DNA from: Parendozoicomonas verongulae | GTDB taxonomy: Bacteria; Pseudomonadota; Gammaproteobacteria; Pseudomonadales; Endozoicomonadaceae | Length of the DNA: 41,502 nucleotides | Assembly: GCF_009711465.1 (NCBI RefSeq) | Contig: NZ_SMME01000855.1 | Location: forward strand, 1 to 41,502 | Direction: 5' to 3' | In this document: positions 7,040-16,217 of the stretch, piece by piece | How the letters are laid out: each line of letters starts with the position of its first letter | Numbering within the stretch: the first letter of the stretch is position 1 | Translations under genes and position numbers: made by a program | Notes under the pieces: model-generated | What the model saw: the letters and a program-made list of their open reading frames with translations, nothing else | Told to the model about the DNA's origin: nothing | The model's database searches: none

Positions 7040-8628
7040 TAGACCCCAATCTGACTATCAGTGCTCTGCAAAAGCAGGAGTGGGATCTGATTGTTGTAGG
7101 GGGCGGCATAACGGGCGCGGGTATTCTGCGGGAAGCGGCCCGGTGTGATTTGAAGGCGCTGCTGGTGGAGCAGCGAGATTATGCCTGGGGTACATCGAGC
7201 CGCTCTTCCAAGATGGTTCATGGCGGCTTGCGCTATATCGCTCAGGGGCAGATCAAAGTGACGCGGGAATCTGTATTGGAGCGGGAGCGTTTAGTAAAAG
7301 AAGCGCCGGGGCTGGTGAACTTTGGTGGTTTCACCATGCCCCACTACAAAGGCAAGTTTCCCGGCCCTCTGGCATTTGGGGCTTTACTCACGGTTTATGA
7401 TTTTCTGGCCGGGCGTAAAGACCACAGCTTTTCTAATTCTATTCATGTTGATCATAGTTTGATGCCTGGTTTACGGCAGGAAGGCTTGCAGGGGGCAACC
7501 AGCTTTCAGGATGCGTTTGTGGACGACGCTCGTCTTGTGCTTCGCACCCTTGATGAGGCACGTATAGACGGTGGCGTGACAACAAATTACTGCAAGGTTG
7601 TTGAGTTGCTGAAAGGCAATGCTAAAGGCCGTGAACAAGTAAGCGGCGTGATAGTAGAAGATAGCCTGTCGAAAGAACGAGCAAGAATCAAAGCCAAAGT
7701 GGTGATCAGTGCCACGGGAGCCTGGAGCGACATTTTGCGGGAGAAAACCGGCCAAAAGCCCGTTGTGCGCCCACTACGAGGGAGTCATCTGGTGCTTCCA
7801 TTCTGGCGCGTGCCTGTGGCTCAGGTTTGTTGTTTTATGCACCCGGATGATGGTCGGCCAGTGTATGTGTATCCCTGGGAGGGGAGCACGGTGATTGGCA
7901 CCACAGATCTTGACCATCCTGCATCTCTGAATGATGAACCGGCTATTACCAGTGGAGAAATTGATTACCTTTTGAAAGCAGCAAATGGTGAGTTTCCCAG
8001 CGCTCATATTCAACGTGACGATATTACCTCAACATGGTCGGGTGTAAGACCGGTGATCAGTAGCGGTAAAAATATTGATCCATCTAAAGAGAATCGTGAG
8101 CACGCAATCTGGGACGACAGTGGTCTTATTTCTGTGTGTGGCGGCAAGCTGACAACCTTCCGTCTTATCGCTCGGCAGGCTCTCGCCAAGGCTGCTCGCT
8201 ATTTGCCTGATGTGGTTATTCCCGCTGCGGAAGATCAGTCGACACTGTTCCGCCGTTATACCGGTGGAATCATTGATGAGCGTTTTGCTGCGTTGGAAAC
8301 CGGACAGAAAACCCGCCTGCATGGTCGCTTTGGTGTGCATTTGCCTGCCGTGTTGAATTTGGCGAAAGATTCTGAATTTGAGCGTGTAGGTGCCACCGAT
8401 TATCTCTGGCTTGAGCTACGCTGGGCAGCGCGCAATGAACAGGTGCGGCACTTGGATGACCTGCTGCTTCGCCGGACTCGCATAGGGAACCTTTTGCCGG
8501 CAGGTGCCACAGAGTATCTGGATCGCGTTGGGCAGATACTATCGGAAGAAGCTGGCTGGTCGGAGCAGCACTGGCAGAATGAGGTTGCCCGTTATCGGAA
8601 GCTCTGGCGGACAGCTTACAGCATCTGA
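7036..8628 (+). CDS. Glycerol-3-phosphate dehydrogenase/oxidase (GlpD-like)
   Basis: A 530-residue FAD enzyme of the GlpD family, which oxidises sn-glycerol-3-phosphate to DHAP and passes electrons to quinone at the inner membrane. The Rossmann motif GGGITGAG is near residue 22, followed by the family segment TSSRSSKMVHGGLRYI. The DAO domain continues to VIGTTDLDHP and to VCGGKLTTFRLIARQAL, and an alpha-helical C-terminal domain follows. It overlaps the AGPS-like gene by four bases (ATGA). Since it is embedded in this operon and not next to glpF or glpK, it may be a specialised paralogue that supplies DHAP to the enzyme upstream. Confidence 0.88.
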   Translation: MIDPNLTISALQKQEWDLIVVGGGITGAGILREAARCDLKALLVEQRDYAWGTSSRSSKMVHGGLRYIAQGQIKVTRESVLERERLVKEAPGLVNFGGFTMPHYKGKFPGPLAFGALLTVYDFLAGRKDHSFSNSIHVDHSLMPGLRQEGLQGATSFQDAFVDDARLVLRTLDEARIDGGVTTNYCKVVELLKGNAKGREQVSGVIVEDSLSKERARIKAKVVISATGAWSDILREKTGQKPVVRPLRGSHLVLPFWRVPVAQVCCFMHPDDGRPVYVYPWEGSTVIGTTDLDHPASLNDEPAITSGEIDYLLKAANGEFPSAHIQRDDITSTWSGVRPVISSGKNIDPSKENREHAIWDDSGLISVCGGKLTTFRLIARQALAKAARYLPDVVIPAAEDQSTLFRRYTGGIIDERFAALETGQKTRLHGRFGVHLPAVLNLAKDSEFERVGATDYLWLELRWAARNEQVRHLDDLLLRRTRIGNLLPAGATEYLDRVGQILSEEAGWSEQHWQNEVARYRKLWRTAYSI

Positions 8629-8690
8629 TTGCTTATCTGTGTCGGCTGCCAACGTCACTGTTTTATGGCATGTATGAAAGGTCAGGCCTT

Positions 8691-10274
8691 ATGACTGCAG
8701 TAAAAAATAATAAGAATATCGACGAATCTGAAGACCTTATTCTTGCTATCGACAACGGCACCCAGAGCGTACGAGCGCTGTTGTTTGATTTGACAGGTAA
8801 TGTTGTTGGCAAGAGCAAGGTTGAGCTTGATCCCTATTTTTCCCGCGAGCCGGGCTGGGCAGAGCAGGAACCCATATATTACTGGGAGTCTCTGTGTCAG
8901 GCTTGCCAGCGATTATGGGAAAGCACGGACATTGATAAGAGCCGCATCAAAGGTATAACCCTCACCTGTCAGCGTGGTACCACAATGTGTGTGGACGACA
9001 ATGGGCAGCCATTGCGCCCTGCGGTTGTGTGGCTGGATCAACGGCGTGCCAACACGGATGATCCTATCGGCAGTTTCTGGGGGCCGCTGGGAACGATGAC
9101 TGGCCTGAAAGGGCTGGTGAACTATTTTCGCAGCAAGTGCAGTTCCCGCTGGATTGCTCAACATGAACCTGAGGTTTGGGCGAAAACCAAACATTTCCTG
9201 CTGCTGTCTGGCTGGCACACATTCAAGCTCACCGGCGAGTACAAAGACTCCGTTGGCGGCACTGTTGGTTATCTCCCTTTTGATTATCGCAAGTTGAACT
9301 GGGCGCCCCATTGGGATTGGAGCTGGGGCGCAACCTGTTTGAAGCGGGAGCAGCTGGCAGAGCTGGTAAAGCCCGGTGAGCTGCTTGGAAGCATCACCGA
9401 TGACGCTGCCCGGCAAACAGGTATTCCACAAGGTTTGCCTTTGATTGCTGCTGGGGCTGACAAGGCCTGTGAGGTGATTGGTTCAGGCTGTTATGAGAAA
9501 AATACTGGCTGCCTGAGCTACGGCACAACGGCCACCATCAATGTGGTACACGACAGGTTTCGAGAGCCACAGTTTCTTGTGCCCCCCTGGCCTGCAGCTA
9601 TTCCCGACACGTGGAACAGCGAGTTTATGGTGTACCGGGGCTACTGGATGGTGAGCTGGTTTAAGCAACAGTTTGGCCATCATGAGTGTTCGGTGGCGGA
9701 GCGTGAAGGCGTGTTGCCGGAGGAGCTGTTTGAGGATTTGATTGATCAGGCTCCAGCCGGTTCTATGGGGCTTATGCTCCAGCCTTACTGGTCACCGGGG
9801 CTAAAAAATCAGGAAGCAAAGGGCGGGATTATTGGCTTTGGGGATGTCCACCACCGTGCCCATGTGTATCGCGCTATCGTTGAAGGTTTAGCCTATGCCT
9901 TGCGGGAAGGAAAGGAAAAACTAGAGAAGAAAGGACGGCTAAAGCTCCATCGTCTGGTGGTGTCTGGCGGTGGTTCCCAGAGTGATGGTGCGTTGCAGCT
10001 GACAGCGGATATTTTCAACCTGCCGGTTATTCGCCCTCATACGTATGAAACCTCAGGGCTGGGGGCTGCTATCAATGTTGCCGTCGGGCTGGGTTATTAC
10101 CCGGACTACAGCTCTGCTATTCGCGGGATGACACGGGCGGATAAAACCTTTGATCCAAACCCTGATAACGTGAAAATCTATAACCGTTTGTACTCTGAGG
10201 TGTATTTGAAAATGTACAAACAGCTTCAACCCCTCTACCGGAAAATTCGTGAAATCACCGGTTATCCGGAGTGA
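8691..10274 (+). CDS. FGGY-family carbohydrate kinase
   Basis: A 527-residue sugar/polyol kinase. The N-terminal phosphate loop AIDNGTQSVRALLFD, the substrate-side GWAEQEP and VVWLDQRRA, and the second-domain ATP motif VVSGGGSQSDGALQL are all present. The family includes glycerol, xylulose and gluconate kinases; the sequence does not settle the substrate. Its place 62 bases after the GlpD-like gene makes glycerol or dihydroxyacetone a reasonable guess. I chose the ATG at 8691 because it follows AAAGGTCAGG; an in-frame ATG at 8670 has no ribosome binding site. Confidence 0.85.
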   Translation: MTAVKNNKNIDESEDLILAIDNGTQSVRALLFDLTGNVVGKSKVELDPYFSREPGWAEQEPIYYWESLCQACQRLWESTDIDKSRIKGITLTCQRGTTMCVDDNGQPLRPAVVWLDQRRANTDDPIGSFWGPLGTMTGLKGLVNYFRSKCSSRWIAQHEPEVWAKTKHFLLLSGWHTFKLTGEYKDSVGGTVGYLPFDYRKLNWAPHWDWSWGATCLKREQLAELVKPGELLGSITDDAARQTGIPQGLPLIAAGADKACEVIGSGCYEKNTGCLSYGTTATINVVHDRFREPQFLVPPWPAAIPDTWNSEFMVYRGYWMVSWFKQQFGHHECSVAEREGVLPEELFEDLIDQAPAGSMGLMLQPYWSPGLKNQEAKGGIIGFGDVHHRAHVYRAIVEGLAYALREGKEKLEKKGRLKLHRLVVSGGGSQSDGALQLTADIFNLPVIRPHTYETSGLGAAINVAVGLGYYPDYSSAIRGMTRADKTFDPNPDNVKIYNRLYSEVYLKMYKQLQPLYRKIREITGYPE

Positions 10275-10311
10275 TGAAGCCGTCAGGAACTTTTCTACGT
10301 TCGTCTGTCTA

Positions 10312-10340
10312 AAAGCCAGATTGTTCTGCTATTGGGCTTT
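10312..10340 (+). repeat. Short hairpin just before the CAP-domain gene
   Basis: AAAGCC (10312-10317) pairs with GGCTTT (10335-10340) across a 17-base loop. It ends five bases before the GTG start at 10346. No T run follows, so it is a poor terminator. It may mask the start, which has no clear ribosome binding site. Confidence 0.3.
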
Positions 10341-10345
10341 CGCGT

Positions 10346-11326
10346 GTGCTTTTAAAAGGGTTTCTCTGGCTGGTGGTTTGTTGTGCTGTTGCGATAGGGG
10401 CCGCAGCAGATACCGATGATTCTGCCGTTGCGCTGGAGTTTATTAATCAGGCTCGTTCAGGCCTTCAGCCTTTGTCCTGTCATCCTCTCCTTTCGAAGGT
10501 CGCCTGGCACCACAGCCGTTATATGGCTGCTAATAATTCTCGAGGGCACAGGGAGCAGGAGGATTGTCCAGAATTTACCGGGGTAACCTGTGCTGAGCGT
10601 TTGGTCACTTCGGGGCACCCTTCCCGTATGTATATTGAAAACCTGTCTACTGGTCAGCTTTCCTGGCAACACTCTGTTCAGGAGCTGATGAGTGCTATTT
10701 ATCATCGCCTTGGTTTTTTAAGTTTTTATATCGACAGTATTGGTTTAGCCAGAGCTACAGCTATTCATAAGGCTTATTCAAAGGAGAGGAAACCTTTTTA
10801 CAGCTATGTGATGACGTACTCCGGTTATGAACTTCTGTGTGCAAAAGGTATTAGTGGGGATGTGAATACCATTTGCAGTGATACGAATATCACTGTCGAT
10901 AGCCGTGAACTCTATAAAACCATTGATGAACCCGCTCTTAAAAGCGTGGAGTTTGTCGTTTATCCATGGAATGAACAACAAGGCGTGGTTCCATACTTTA
11001 TTAACAACGAACAACCATCACCTATTGCCGGGAAAGACATTGTGGGTCAGCCCTTTTCTATTCACTTTAATCCGGCAAAATTCTATGGTGTGCCTATTTT
11101 GGTGCTGAAAGTCGAGCTGGTAAGTGAACAGCAGGAGGTGATTAATCTGTTACCGGGAATGAATAAGGCTACTGATCCAAATCGTAAATTCACAGCGTTT
11201 GACTTTGCCTGGTTTCCGGAAGAGCCTTTGGAAGACAATACCCAATACACCGTACGGCTTTTGGTGGTGATTGGGAGAAAGCCCCAACCTATTAGCTGGA
11301 GCTTCCACACAGGGACAAGCAATTGA
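10346..11326 (+). CDS. Exported CAP/SCP-domain protein (YkwD-like)
   Basis: A 326-residue protein with an N-terminal signal sequence (KGFLWLVVCCAVAIGAAA, then DTDD). A CAP-like domain follows, with EFINQARSGLQPLSCHPLL, the histidine-containing KVAWHHSRYMAANN, GHREQ, and YHRLGFLSFYIDSIGLA, which matches the 'H...R..L' core of bacterial YkwD-like proteins. CAP domains are extracellular and have been linked to lipid or ligand binding; bacterial roles are mostly unknown. A C-terminal beta-rich segment ends in VRLLVVIGRKPQPISWSFHT, similar to the C-terminal module seen in other secreted CAP proteins. The start is GTG with a weak ribosome binding site and a hairpin directly upstream. Confidence 0.75.
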   Translation: MLLKGFLWLVVCCAVAIGAAADTDDSAVALEFINQARSGLQPLSCHPLLSKVAWHHSRYMAANNSRGHREQEDCPEFTGVTCAERLVTSGHPSRMYIENLSTGQLSWQHSVQELMSAIYHRLGFLSFYIDSIGLARATAIHKAYSKERKPFYSYVMTYSGYELLCAKGISGDVNTICSDTNITVDSRELYKTIDEPALKSVEFVVYPWNEQQGVVPYFINNEQPSPIAGKDIVGQPFSIHFNPAKFYGVPILVLKVELVSEQQEVINLLPGMNKATDPNRKFTAFDFAWFPEEPLEDNTQYTVRLLVVIGRKPQPISWSFHTGTSN

Positions 11327-11401
11327 CTCAAGCACGCGTCGTAATCTATCGATTAGATTGTCGGGCTTAGCTTCGCTCAACACCGGTCTACGGGTAATGC
11401 A

Positions 11402-12034
11402 TTAGTTCTTGAATACCTGCTTCAACATAATAAAAATGCCGCTTGCTGCAAACAGGTTGCCCAGTGCCAGCAGGTAGCGATAAAGGTCCAGGCGCAGATA
11501 ACCCGCCAGTGAACCTTCGGTACCAATCACCAGTGCTGCAAGGCCGTAGGCTGCTACCGCAATAATCATAAACAGCCCAAAAAATCGTTCACGCTTAAGC
11601 ATGGTCACGGCTGCTGCACCCGTCACAATCAGAGATATTGTGATGGTGGTTGTGATGAAATGCTCGTGATAACCAGACTGACGGCACAGTTCAAAACCTG
11701 CCATCAGTCCAATTAATAACCGCCACCAGGCTGGACGGCTCCAGCCTAATTTCCAGCAGAATTCTGCCATGGAGAGTGCCAGTAAAGGTGGAGCCAGCGT
11801 TTTTGCAGCGGTGGTCATCGTGTTATGAGGCCCTGCCCATGCGGAAGAAAGCCCGAAGTGCAGAGTGCCCAGAATGGCACTTATACCAACCAGAAGAAAC
11901 GATATGATAACGCCGGTCACTGGCATTCTTTCACTGGTGAGACGATAACTCTGCGTCATCAGAAACACACCAAAGAAACTGGAGAAAGCCAGTATGGCAT
12001 CTGAGATAGCTAATGAAGTCCAGGTATATTGCAT
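11402..12034 (-). CDS. Multi-pass inner-membrane protein of unknown function
   Basis: A 210-residue protein with about seven hydrophobic segments and few charged loops, so an integral inner-membrane protein. A His-rich loop (QSGYHEHFITTT) and HFGLSSAWAGPHNT contain histidines and small polar residues that might matter, but I recognise no family with confidence. Its ATG overlaps the hemL stop by one base (TGATG), so the two are translationally coupled and this gene probably belongs to the thiE-hemL operon. The link to tetrapyrrole or thiamin synthesis is only positional. Confidence 0.7.
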   Translation of the reverse strand: MQYTWTSLAISDAILAFSSFFGVFLMTQSYRLTSERMPVTGVIISFLLVGISAILGTLHFGLSSAWAGPHNTMTTAAKTLAPPLLALSMAEFCWKLGWSRPAWWRLLIGLMAGFELCRQSGYHEHFITTTITISLIVTGAAAVTMLKRERFFGLFMIIAVAAYGLAALVIGTEGSLAGYLRLDLYRYLLALGNLFAASGIFIMLKQVFKN

Positions 12035-13317
12035 CAGGCTATCCGGGAAAAAGCTCTTTCAGCTGCGTCCAGAGTGCTCTGAATATCTTCATCGCTGTGG
12101 GCGCTGGAGATAAAGCCGGCCTCAAAAGAGGCGGGGGCCAGATAAACGCCTTCTTCCAGCATGGCATGGAAGAAACGGTTGAAGCGCTCACCGTCGCAAG
12201 CCATCACTTCTTTGAAGTTGGTTACAGCGTTCTGCTCGGTGAAGAATAGCCCGAACATAGCGCCTACCTGATTGGTGCGCAGGGCAATGCCAGCGGCCCT
12301 GGCACGCTCTTTCAGACCATCCAGCAGGTAGGTCAGCTTCTCTGTCACAGACTGGTGGAAGCCGGGTTTTGCTATCAGGTTCAGAGCGGTCAGACCAGCG
12401 GTCATGGCAACAGGGTTACCGGACAGAGTACCCGCTTGATACACAGGGCCAAGAGGGGCGATCTGTTCCATGATTTCACGCTTACCACCAAAGGCGCCAA
12501 CGGGCATACCGCCACCGATAACTTTACCCAGAGTGATCAGGTCAGCCTTCACATTGTACTGCTCCTGAGCACCGCCCAGAGCCACACGGAAACCGGTCAT
12601 CACTTCGTCAAAAATCAAAACGGTGCCGTACTCATCACAGATGCTGCGCAGTCCTTCCAGGAAACCGGGAACAGGTGGTACGCAGTTCATATTGCCCGCC
12701 ACAGGTTCAACGATGATACAGGCAATATCGGAGCCGGACTGTTCAAAGGCAGCGCGCACGCTGTCCATATCGTTGTAGTTTACGGTGATGGTGTGCTGGG
12801 CCAGATCAGCCGGTACGCCAGGGGAATCAGGAATACCCAGAGTCAGTGCACCGGAACCGGCCTTGACCAGCAGGGAGTCGGAATGACCGTGGTAGCAGCC
12901 TTCAAACTTCATGATTTTGTCGCGGCCGGTGTAACCACGGGCCAGACGAATGGCAGACATGGTGGCTTCGGTACCAGAGTTCACCATGCGTACCATATCC
13001 ATGTTAGGTACGATTTCGCACACGCGGTCGGCCATCGAGATTTCGATAGCAGTAGGGGCGCCAAAGCTCAGGCCCAGATCAACCTGCTTGTGAACGGCAG
13101 CAATAATATCCGGGTGGTTATGACCCAGAATCATGGGGCCCCAGGAGCCTACGTAATCAATGTAGGATTTGCCATCCTCATCAATCACTTTGGAGCCACT
13201 GGCTTCACGGAAAAAGACAGGAGTGCCGCCAACGCCTTTAAAGGCGCGAACAGGAGAATTTACACCCCCGGGAATGTGCTGTCGTGCCTGTTCAAACAGA
13301 ATTTCGGAACGGCTCAT
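12034..13317 (-). CDS. hemL: Glutamate-1-semialdehyde 2,1-aminomutase HemL
   Basis: A PLP enzyme that converts glutamate-1-semialdehyde to 5-aminolevulinate, the first committed tetrapyrrole precursor in the C5 pathway. The 427-residue length is standard. The start [20 protein letters not shown] and [17 protein letters not shown] are typical. The PLP lysine is in [20 protein letters not shown], and [11 protein letters not shown] carries the cofactor-contacting Asp. AGGA lies eight bases upstream of the ATG. It follows thiE by 14 bases, the order seen in Pseudomonas-type genomes. Confidence 0.97.
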   Translation of the reverse strand: MSRSEILFEQARQHIPGGVNSPVRAFKGVGGTPVFFREASGSKVIDEDGKSYIDYVGSWGPMILGHNHPDIIAAVHKQVDLGLSFGAPTAIEISMADRVCEIVPNMDMVRMVNSGTEATMSAIRLARGYTGRDKIMKFEGCYHGHSDSLLVKAGSGALTLGIPDSPGVPADLAQHTITVNYNDMDSVRAAFEQSGSDIACIIVEPVAGNMNCVPPVPGFLEGLRSICDEYGTVLIFDEVMTGFRVALGGAQEQYNVKADLITLGKVIGGGMPVGAFGGKREIMEQIAPLGPVYQAGTLSGNPVAMTAGLTALNLIAKPGFHQSVTEKLTYLLDGLKERARAAGIALRTNQVGAMFGLFFTEQNAVTNFKEVMACDGERFNRFFHAMLEEGVYLAPASFEAGFISSAHSDEDIQSTLDAAERAFSRIA

Positions 13318-13331
13318 ATCTTGGGTCCTGT

Positions 13332-13967
13332 CTAAAAGAGTTGGTGATAGCTTTGGGCGCGACGGGTAATCGTAGCCGGCGTTTCGGGAGAGAACAGATC
13401 GTTCACTACCGCCAGCATATCCGCACCAGCTTCTACGAGTTGCGGCGCATTATCTCTGGTAATTCCGCCGATAGCTACCACTGGCAGCCGGAACTCTTTT
13501 CGGGCTTCGTTCAGCAGGGAGAGCGGTGCGGGTTTGGCATCGGGTTTTGTAACAGAAGGGAAGAAGCGACCGAAGGCAATATAGTCCGCTCCCTGCGCTG
13601 TAGCCGTGCGTGCCAGCGCCAGTGAGTTTTCACAGGTGATACCAATAATGGCTCTTTCTCCCAGCCGCTTACGGGCACTGGTGAGACCTTCATCGCTCTG
13701 ACCGAGGTGAACACCGTGGGCACCGCAGGCTTCAGCCAGATCCACATCGTCATTGATTAAGAACAGAACGCCAGCCCTGTCGCACAGCGCCATCAGCATT
13801 TTAGCCTGACGCAGACGGCGTTCCTGATCCTGGCTTTTATCCCGGTACTGGAGAATAGTCATGCCACCATCAATGGCTGCCATCACACGCTCTTCGAGGG
13901 TTGCATCATCAGGCATAAGTTTGGAATCAGTAATGCCATAAAGGCCACGCAGGGCTGGAACAGACAT
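13332..13967 (-). CDS. thiE: Thiamine-phosphate synthase ThiE
   Basis: Joins the pyrimidine (HMP-PP) and thiazole (THZ-P) moieties to give thiamine phosphate. The TIM-barrel motifs are clear: [59 protein letters not shown] and [12 protein letters not shown] chose the ATG at 13967 because AGGA lies five bases upstream and the product is then 211 residues, the usual family length. The frame is open 63 bases further upstream, but that part has no family similarity. thiL, which uses the product, is at 40495 in this window. Confidence 0.95.
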   Translation of the reverse strand: MSVPALRGLYGITDSKLMPDDATLEERVMAAIDGGMTILQYRDKSQDQERRLRQAKMLMALCDRAGVLFLINDDVDLAEACGAHGVHLGQSDEGLTSARKRLGERAIIGITCENSLALARTATAQGADYIAFGRFFPSVTKPDAKPAPLSLLNEARKEFRLPVVAIGGITRDNAPQLVEAGADMLAVVNDLFSPETPATITRRAQSYHQLF

Positions 13968-14080
13968 GGGAGTCCTAAAACAAGAATGAGTATTGGCGGG
14001 TATTGTTAGTGGGGAGTGGCAGGAAAACAAGCTTTTGAACTACTCTTGCCGCGAATAATAAAAACGGATAACGGAAAGCT

Positions 14081-16144
14081 TTGAACTCTTTTGCTCATGT
14101 TGTAATGCTGCTCATTGTAATCGCCTATACAGGAGCGGCGCAGGCCGTCGATTTGGTCGATGAGCAAAACCTGAAAACGTATAATGTGTTTGCCAGCTCT
14201 CCGATTTATGTCACACCGTCGGGCACATTTATTCGTTACAAAGAACAGACGGTATTTGTTCAGGGTGTCCATTTACCCCATCAGGTTGTCAGCACCCTGC
14301 TGCAGGCCGGGGCAGAGGCCATTCTTCCCAAGCTGATGCATCACTTTATGGTGTTTGGCATGGCTCGGGCTGAGGGGTATATATCAGAATACAGTTACCA
14401 GAAACTAAAACGCTGGTTTCGGGAAGGGACTTTACTGAAACCTCTCGATTTCTGGTACTGGCTCAACTCATTGCGGCGTGCAGTTACACTGGGGCTGGCG
14501 ACTTACGGGGAAGCTCGCAGTCGTTATCTCAATATTAAAATGGGAGATCACTTAGGGCACATTCCGTTTTATATGGGAAACCGGCTGGAACAATCTGTCT
14601 TTATTGATGTGTTCTTTGCGGAGTCAACGAACACCAGCCTCTCGGACACTGATGTGTCCCGTATTGAAGTGACCCCTCTCGCAGCTCCTGTTGACTTTCA
14701 GTGCAAGAGCTCCTGGGAGATGGCACTGGCTTATCTTGTGCACACTCTTTTAAAACATGGCGTGAAGCAGCTGCAAATACTTGAAAGGGCAGAGGGTGAA
14801 CTGTTTCTCAGATGGTTTCAGGAACGAGAGGGGAGAGGTGAGGAGAGAGGTGAGGAGAGAGGTGAGGGGAAAGGTGAATGGATAAAACACTTTTTCCGCA
14901 AAGCATACTCTGTAACCGGCGAGTTGCGCAGAGAGCGGAATCTGCTTTCAGCCTTATCTCCTGAGAACCTGTACTGTGTTGCTGAGATAGTTGCCGGTAA
15001 AGCCTGCAACTGTGCTGTAGACGAAGCTTTAACCATTACAGGGGAGAAGACATTGCATCTTGCGCCTCTCCACGCTTTAGTGGGAACAGGGTATTTACGC
15101 TTTTCCGGTAGCCAGTCTTGGTCACCCGGATTGCCGGGGCAATTGTCCCTTGTAAACAGTATCTACGAGCCGGAAGTCTCTGGCCTTTCCCACCAGTTTC
15201 GTTTGCCTTACTGGGCTGCTTTGTGGGCTGAAGAGTTATTCCATCAATTGGCCGTTACTGTTGTCCGGCAGTCTGTTGATGCTGGTGAGGCGCTTTTAAA
15301 TCAGTGGCTCCATCACTCTCACAGCTACACAGTTACGAAGGTTTTAAAGACAGAAGCTAATCTGGCGGGAGAAAAAAAACCAACGGTTGAGCTTGTACAA
15401 GATCGGTCAGGAAAGTCATGGGTAAGAAAATCAGCCCCATGGAAACCCATATGTTCAACCAATCAGTATTGTTTTCTTCACCTTGCGGAGGAAGCTCATA
15501 TTCTTTCCCACTTAAATCACAAAAATATAGTGAAGTATCACGACAGCTGGCTGGAGAGATCGGGCAGTGATCAGACGCGATTGCTCATGATTGAGGAATA
15601 TGGAGGAGCGGTCACACGTGAAAATCCACCGAAAAACCTCAGGGAGTTTAAAACCATGATGACGGATGCGCTGAAGGCGGTTGAGGCAGCAGAGAATGCA
15701 GGTGTCGCTCACTTTGATATCAGCGATGCCAATTTGGTGAAAGATGAAAGCGATGTTGTTCGACTGATTGATTTTGGTGTGGCACGCCATTTAGATAAAA
15801 GCGGGCACGCCTACCCTCAGCGCGGTACGGATACTTACTTGGATCCCAATCGATATAGCTGGAAGAAAACATCCCATAAAACAGATATCTGGGCTTTGGG
15901 AACAGTAGGGCTTAACTGGATTCGCAATTTCAAAATAAAAGGAGCTGACATAGCAGGGCGTGCCCTGATGGTGGCGAATAGAAATCGTGAACCGTTTGAC
16001 CTTGGAAACTATCTGGATACAGATTCAGAGTTGTTTAATTTCCTCAATAGTATGCTGAGCCAGGATATGGACAGGCGCCCCACGGCCAGAGATCTGCTGA
16101 AACATAAGTTTCTGCAGGAGAGAACATCTCCCAGATCCCGTTAA
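14081..16144 (+). CDS. Exported protein with a C-terminal eukaryote-like protein kinase domain
   Basis: A 687-residue protein. Residues 1-22 look like a Sec signal peptide (VVMLLIVIAYTGAAQA, then VDLV). Residues 23-415 match no family I recognise and hold a Glu/Arg/Gly repeat at 250-266. From about 418 a kinase domain follows: beta-3 lysine K450 (WVRKSAP), helix-C glutamate E470 or E471, catalytic HFDISDANL with H544, D546 and N551, DFG at 564-566 (IDFGVAR), GTDTYLDPN in the APE position, and DIWALG. The lysine normally two residues after the catalytic Asp is Ser548. The start is TTG with GGA five bases upstream. Export of a complete kinase suggests an extracellular target, perhaps in a host, but that is inference. 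Confidence 0.8.
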   Translation: MNSFAHVVMLLIVIAYTGAAQAVDLVDEQNLKTYNVFASSPIYVTPSGTFIRYKEQTVFVQGVHLPHQVVSTLLQAGAEAILPKLMHHFMVFGMARAEGYISEYSYQKLKRWFREGTLLKPLDFWYWLNSLRRAVTLGLATYGEARSRYLNIKMGDHLGHIPFYMGNRLEQSVFIDVFFAESTNTSLSDTDVSRIEVTPLAAPVDFQCKSSWEMALAYLVHTLLKHGVKQLQILERAEGELFLRWFQEREGRGEERGEERGEGKGEWIKHFFRKAYSVTGELRRERNLLSALSPENLYCVAEIVAGKACNCAVDEALTITGEKTLHLAPLHALVGTGYLRFSGSQSWSPGLPGQLSLVNSIYEPEVSGLSHQFRLPYWAALWAEELFHQLAVTVVRQSVDAGEALLNQWLHHSHSYTVTKVLKTEANLAGEKKPTVELVQDRSGKSWVRKSAPWKPICSTNQYCFLHLAEEAHILSHLNHKNIVKYHDSWLERSGSDQTRLLMIEEYGGAVTRENPPKNLREFKTMMTDALKAVEAAENAGVAHFDISDANLVKDESDVVRLIDFGVARHLDKSGHAYPQRGTDTYLDPNRYSWKKTSHKTDIWALGTVGLNWIRNFKIKGADIAGRALMVANRNREPFDLGNYLDTDSELFNFLNSMLSQDMDRRPTARDLLKHKFLQERTSPRSR
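14829..14876 (+). repeat. Four tandem 12-bp repeats inside the kinase gene
   Basis: Four 12-bp units lie end to end: AGGGGAGAGGTG (14829), AGGAGAGAGGTG twice (14841, 14853) and AGGGGAAAGGTG (14865). They encode an RGEE-type four-residue repeat. Because the unit is a multiple of three, copy-number change would keep the reading frame. Confidence 0.8.
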
Positions 16145-16217
16145 CAGAATAGTTAGCAAACCCTATGGTAAATCCGTCTATGCTTTCCCAAGATTGATAA
16201 GAAAGGTTGTTCGACAC

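Noticed and set aside
12355..13335. Rightward reading frame opposite hemL
   Set aside because: Shadow of hemL without any protein-like features.
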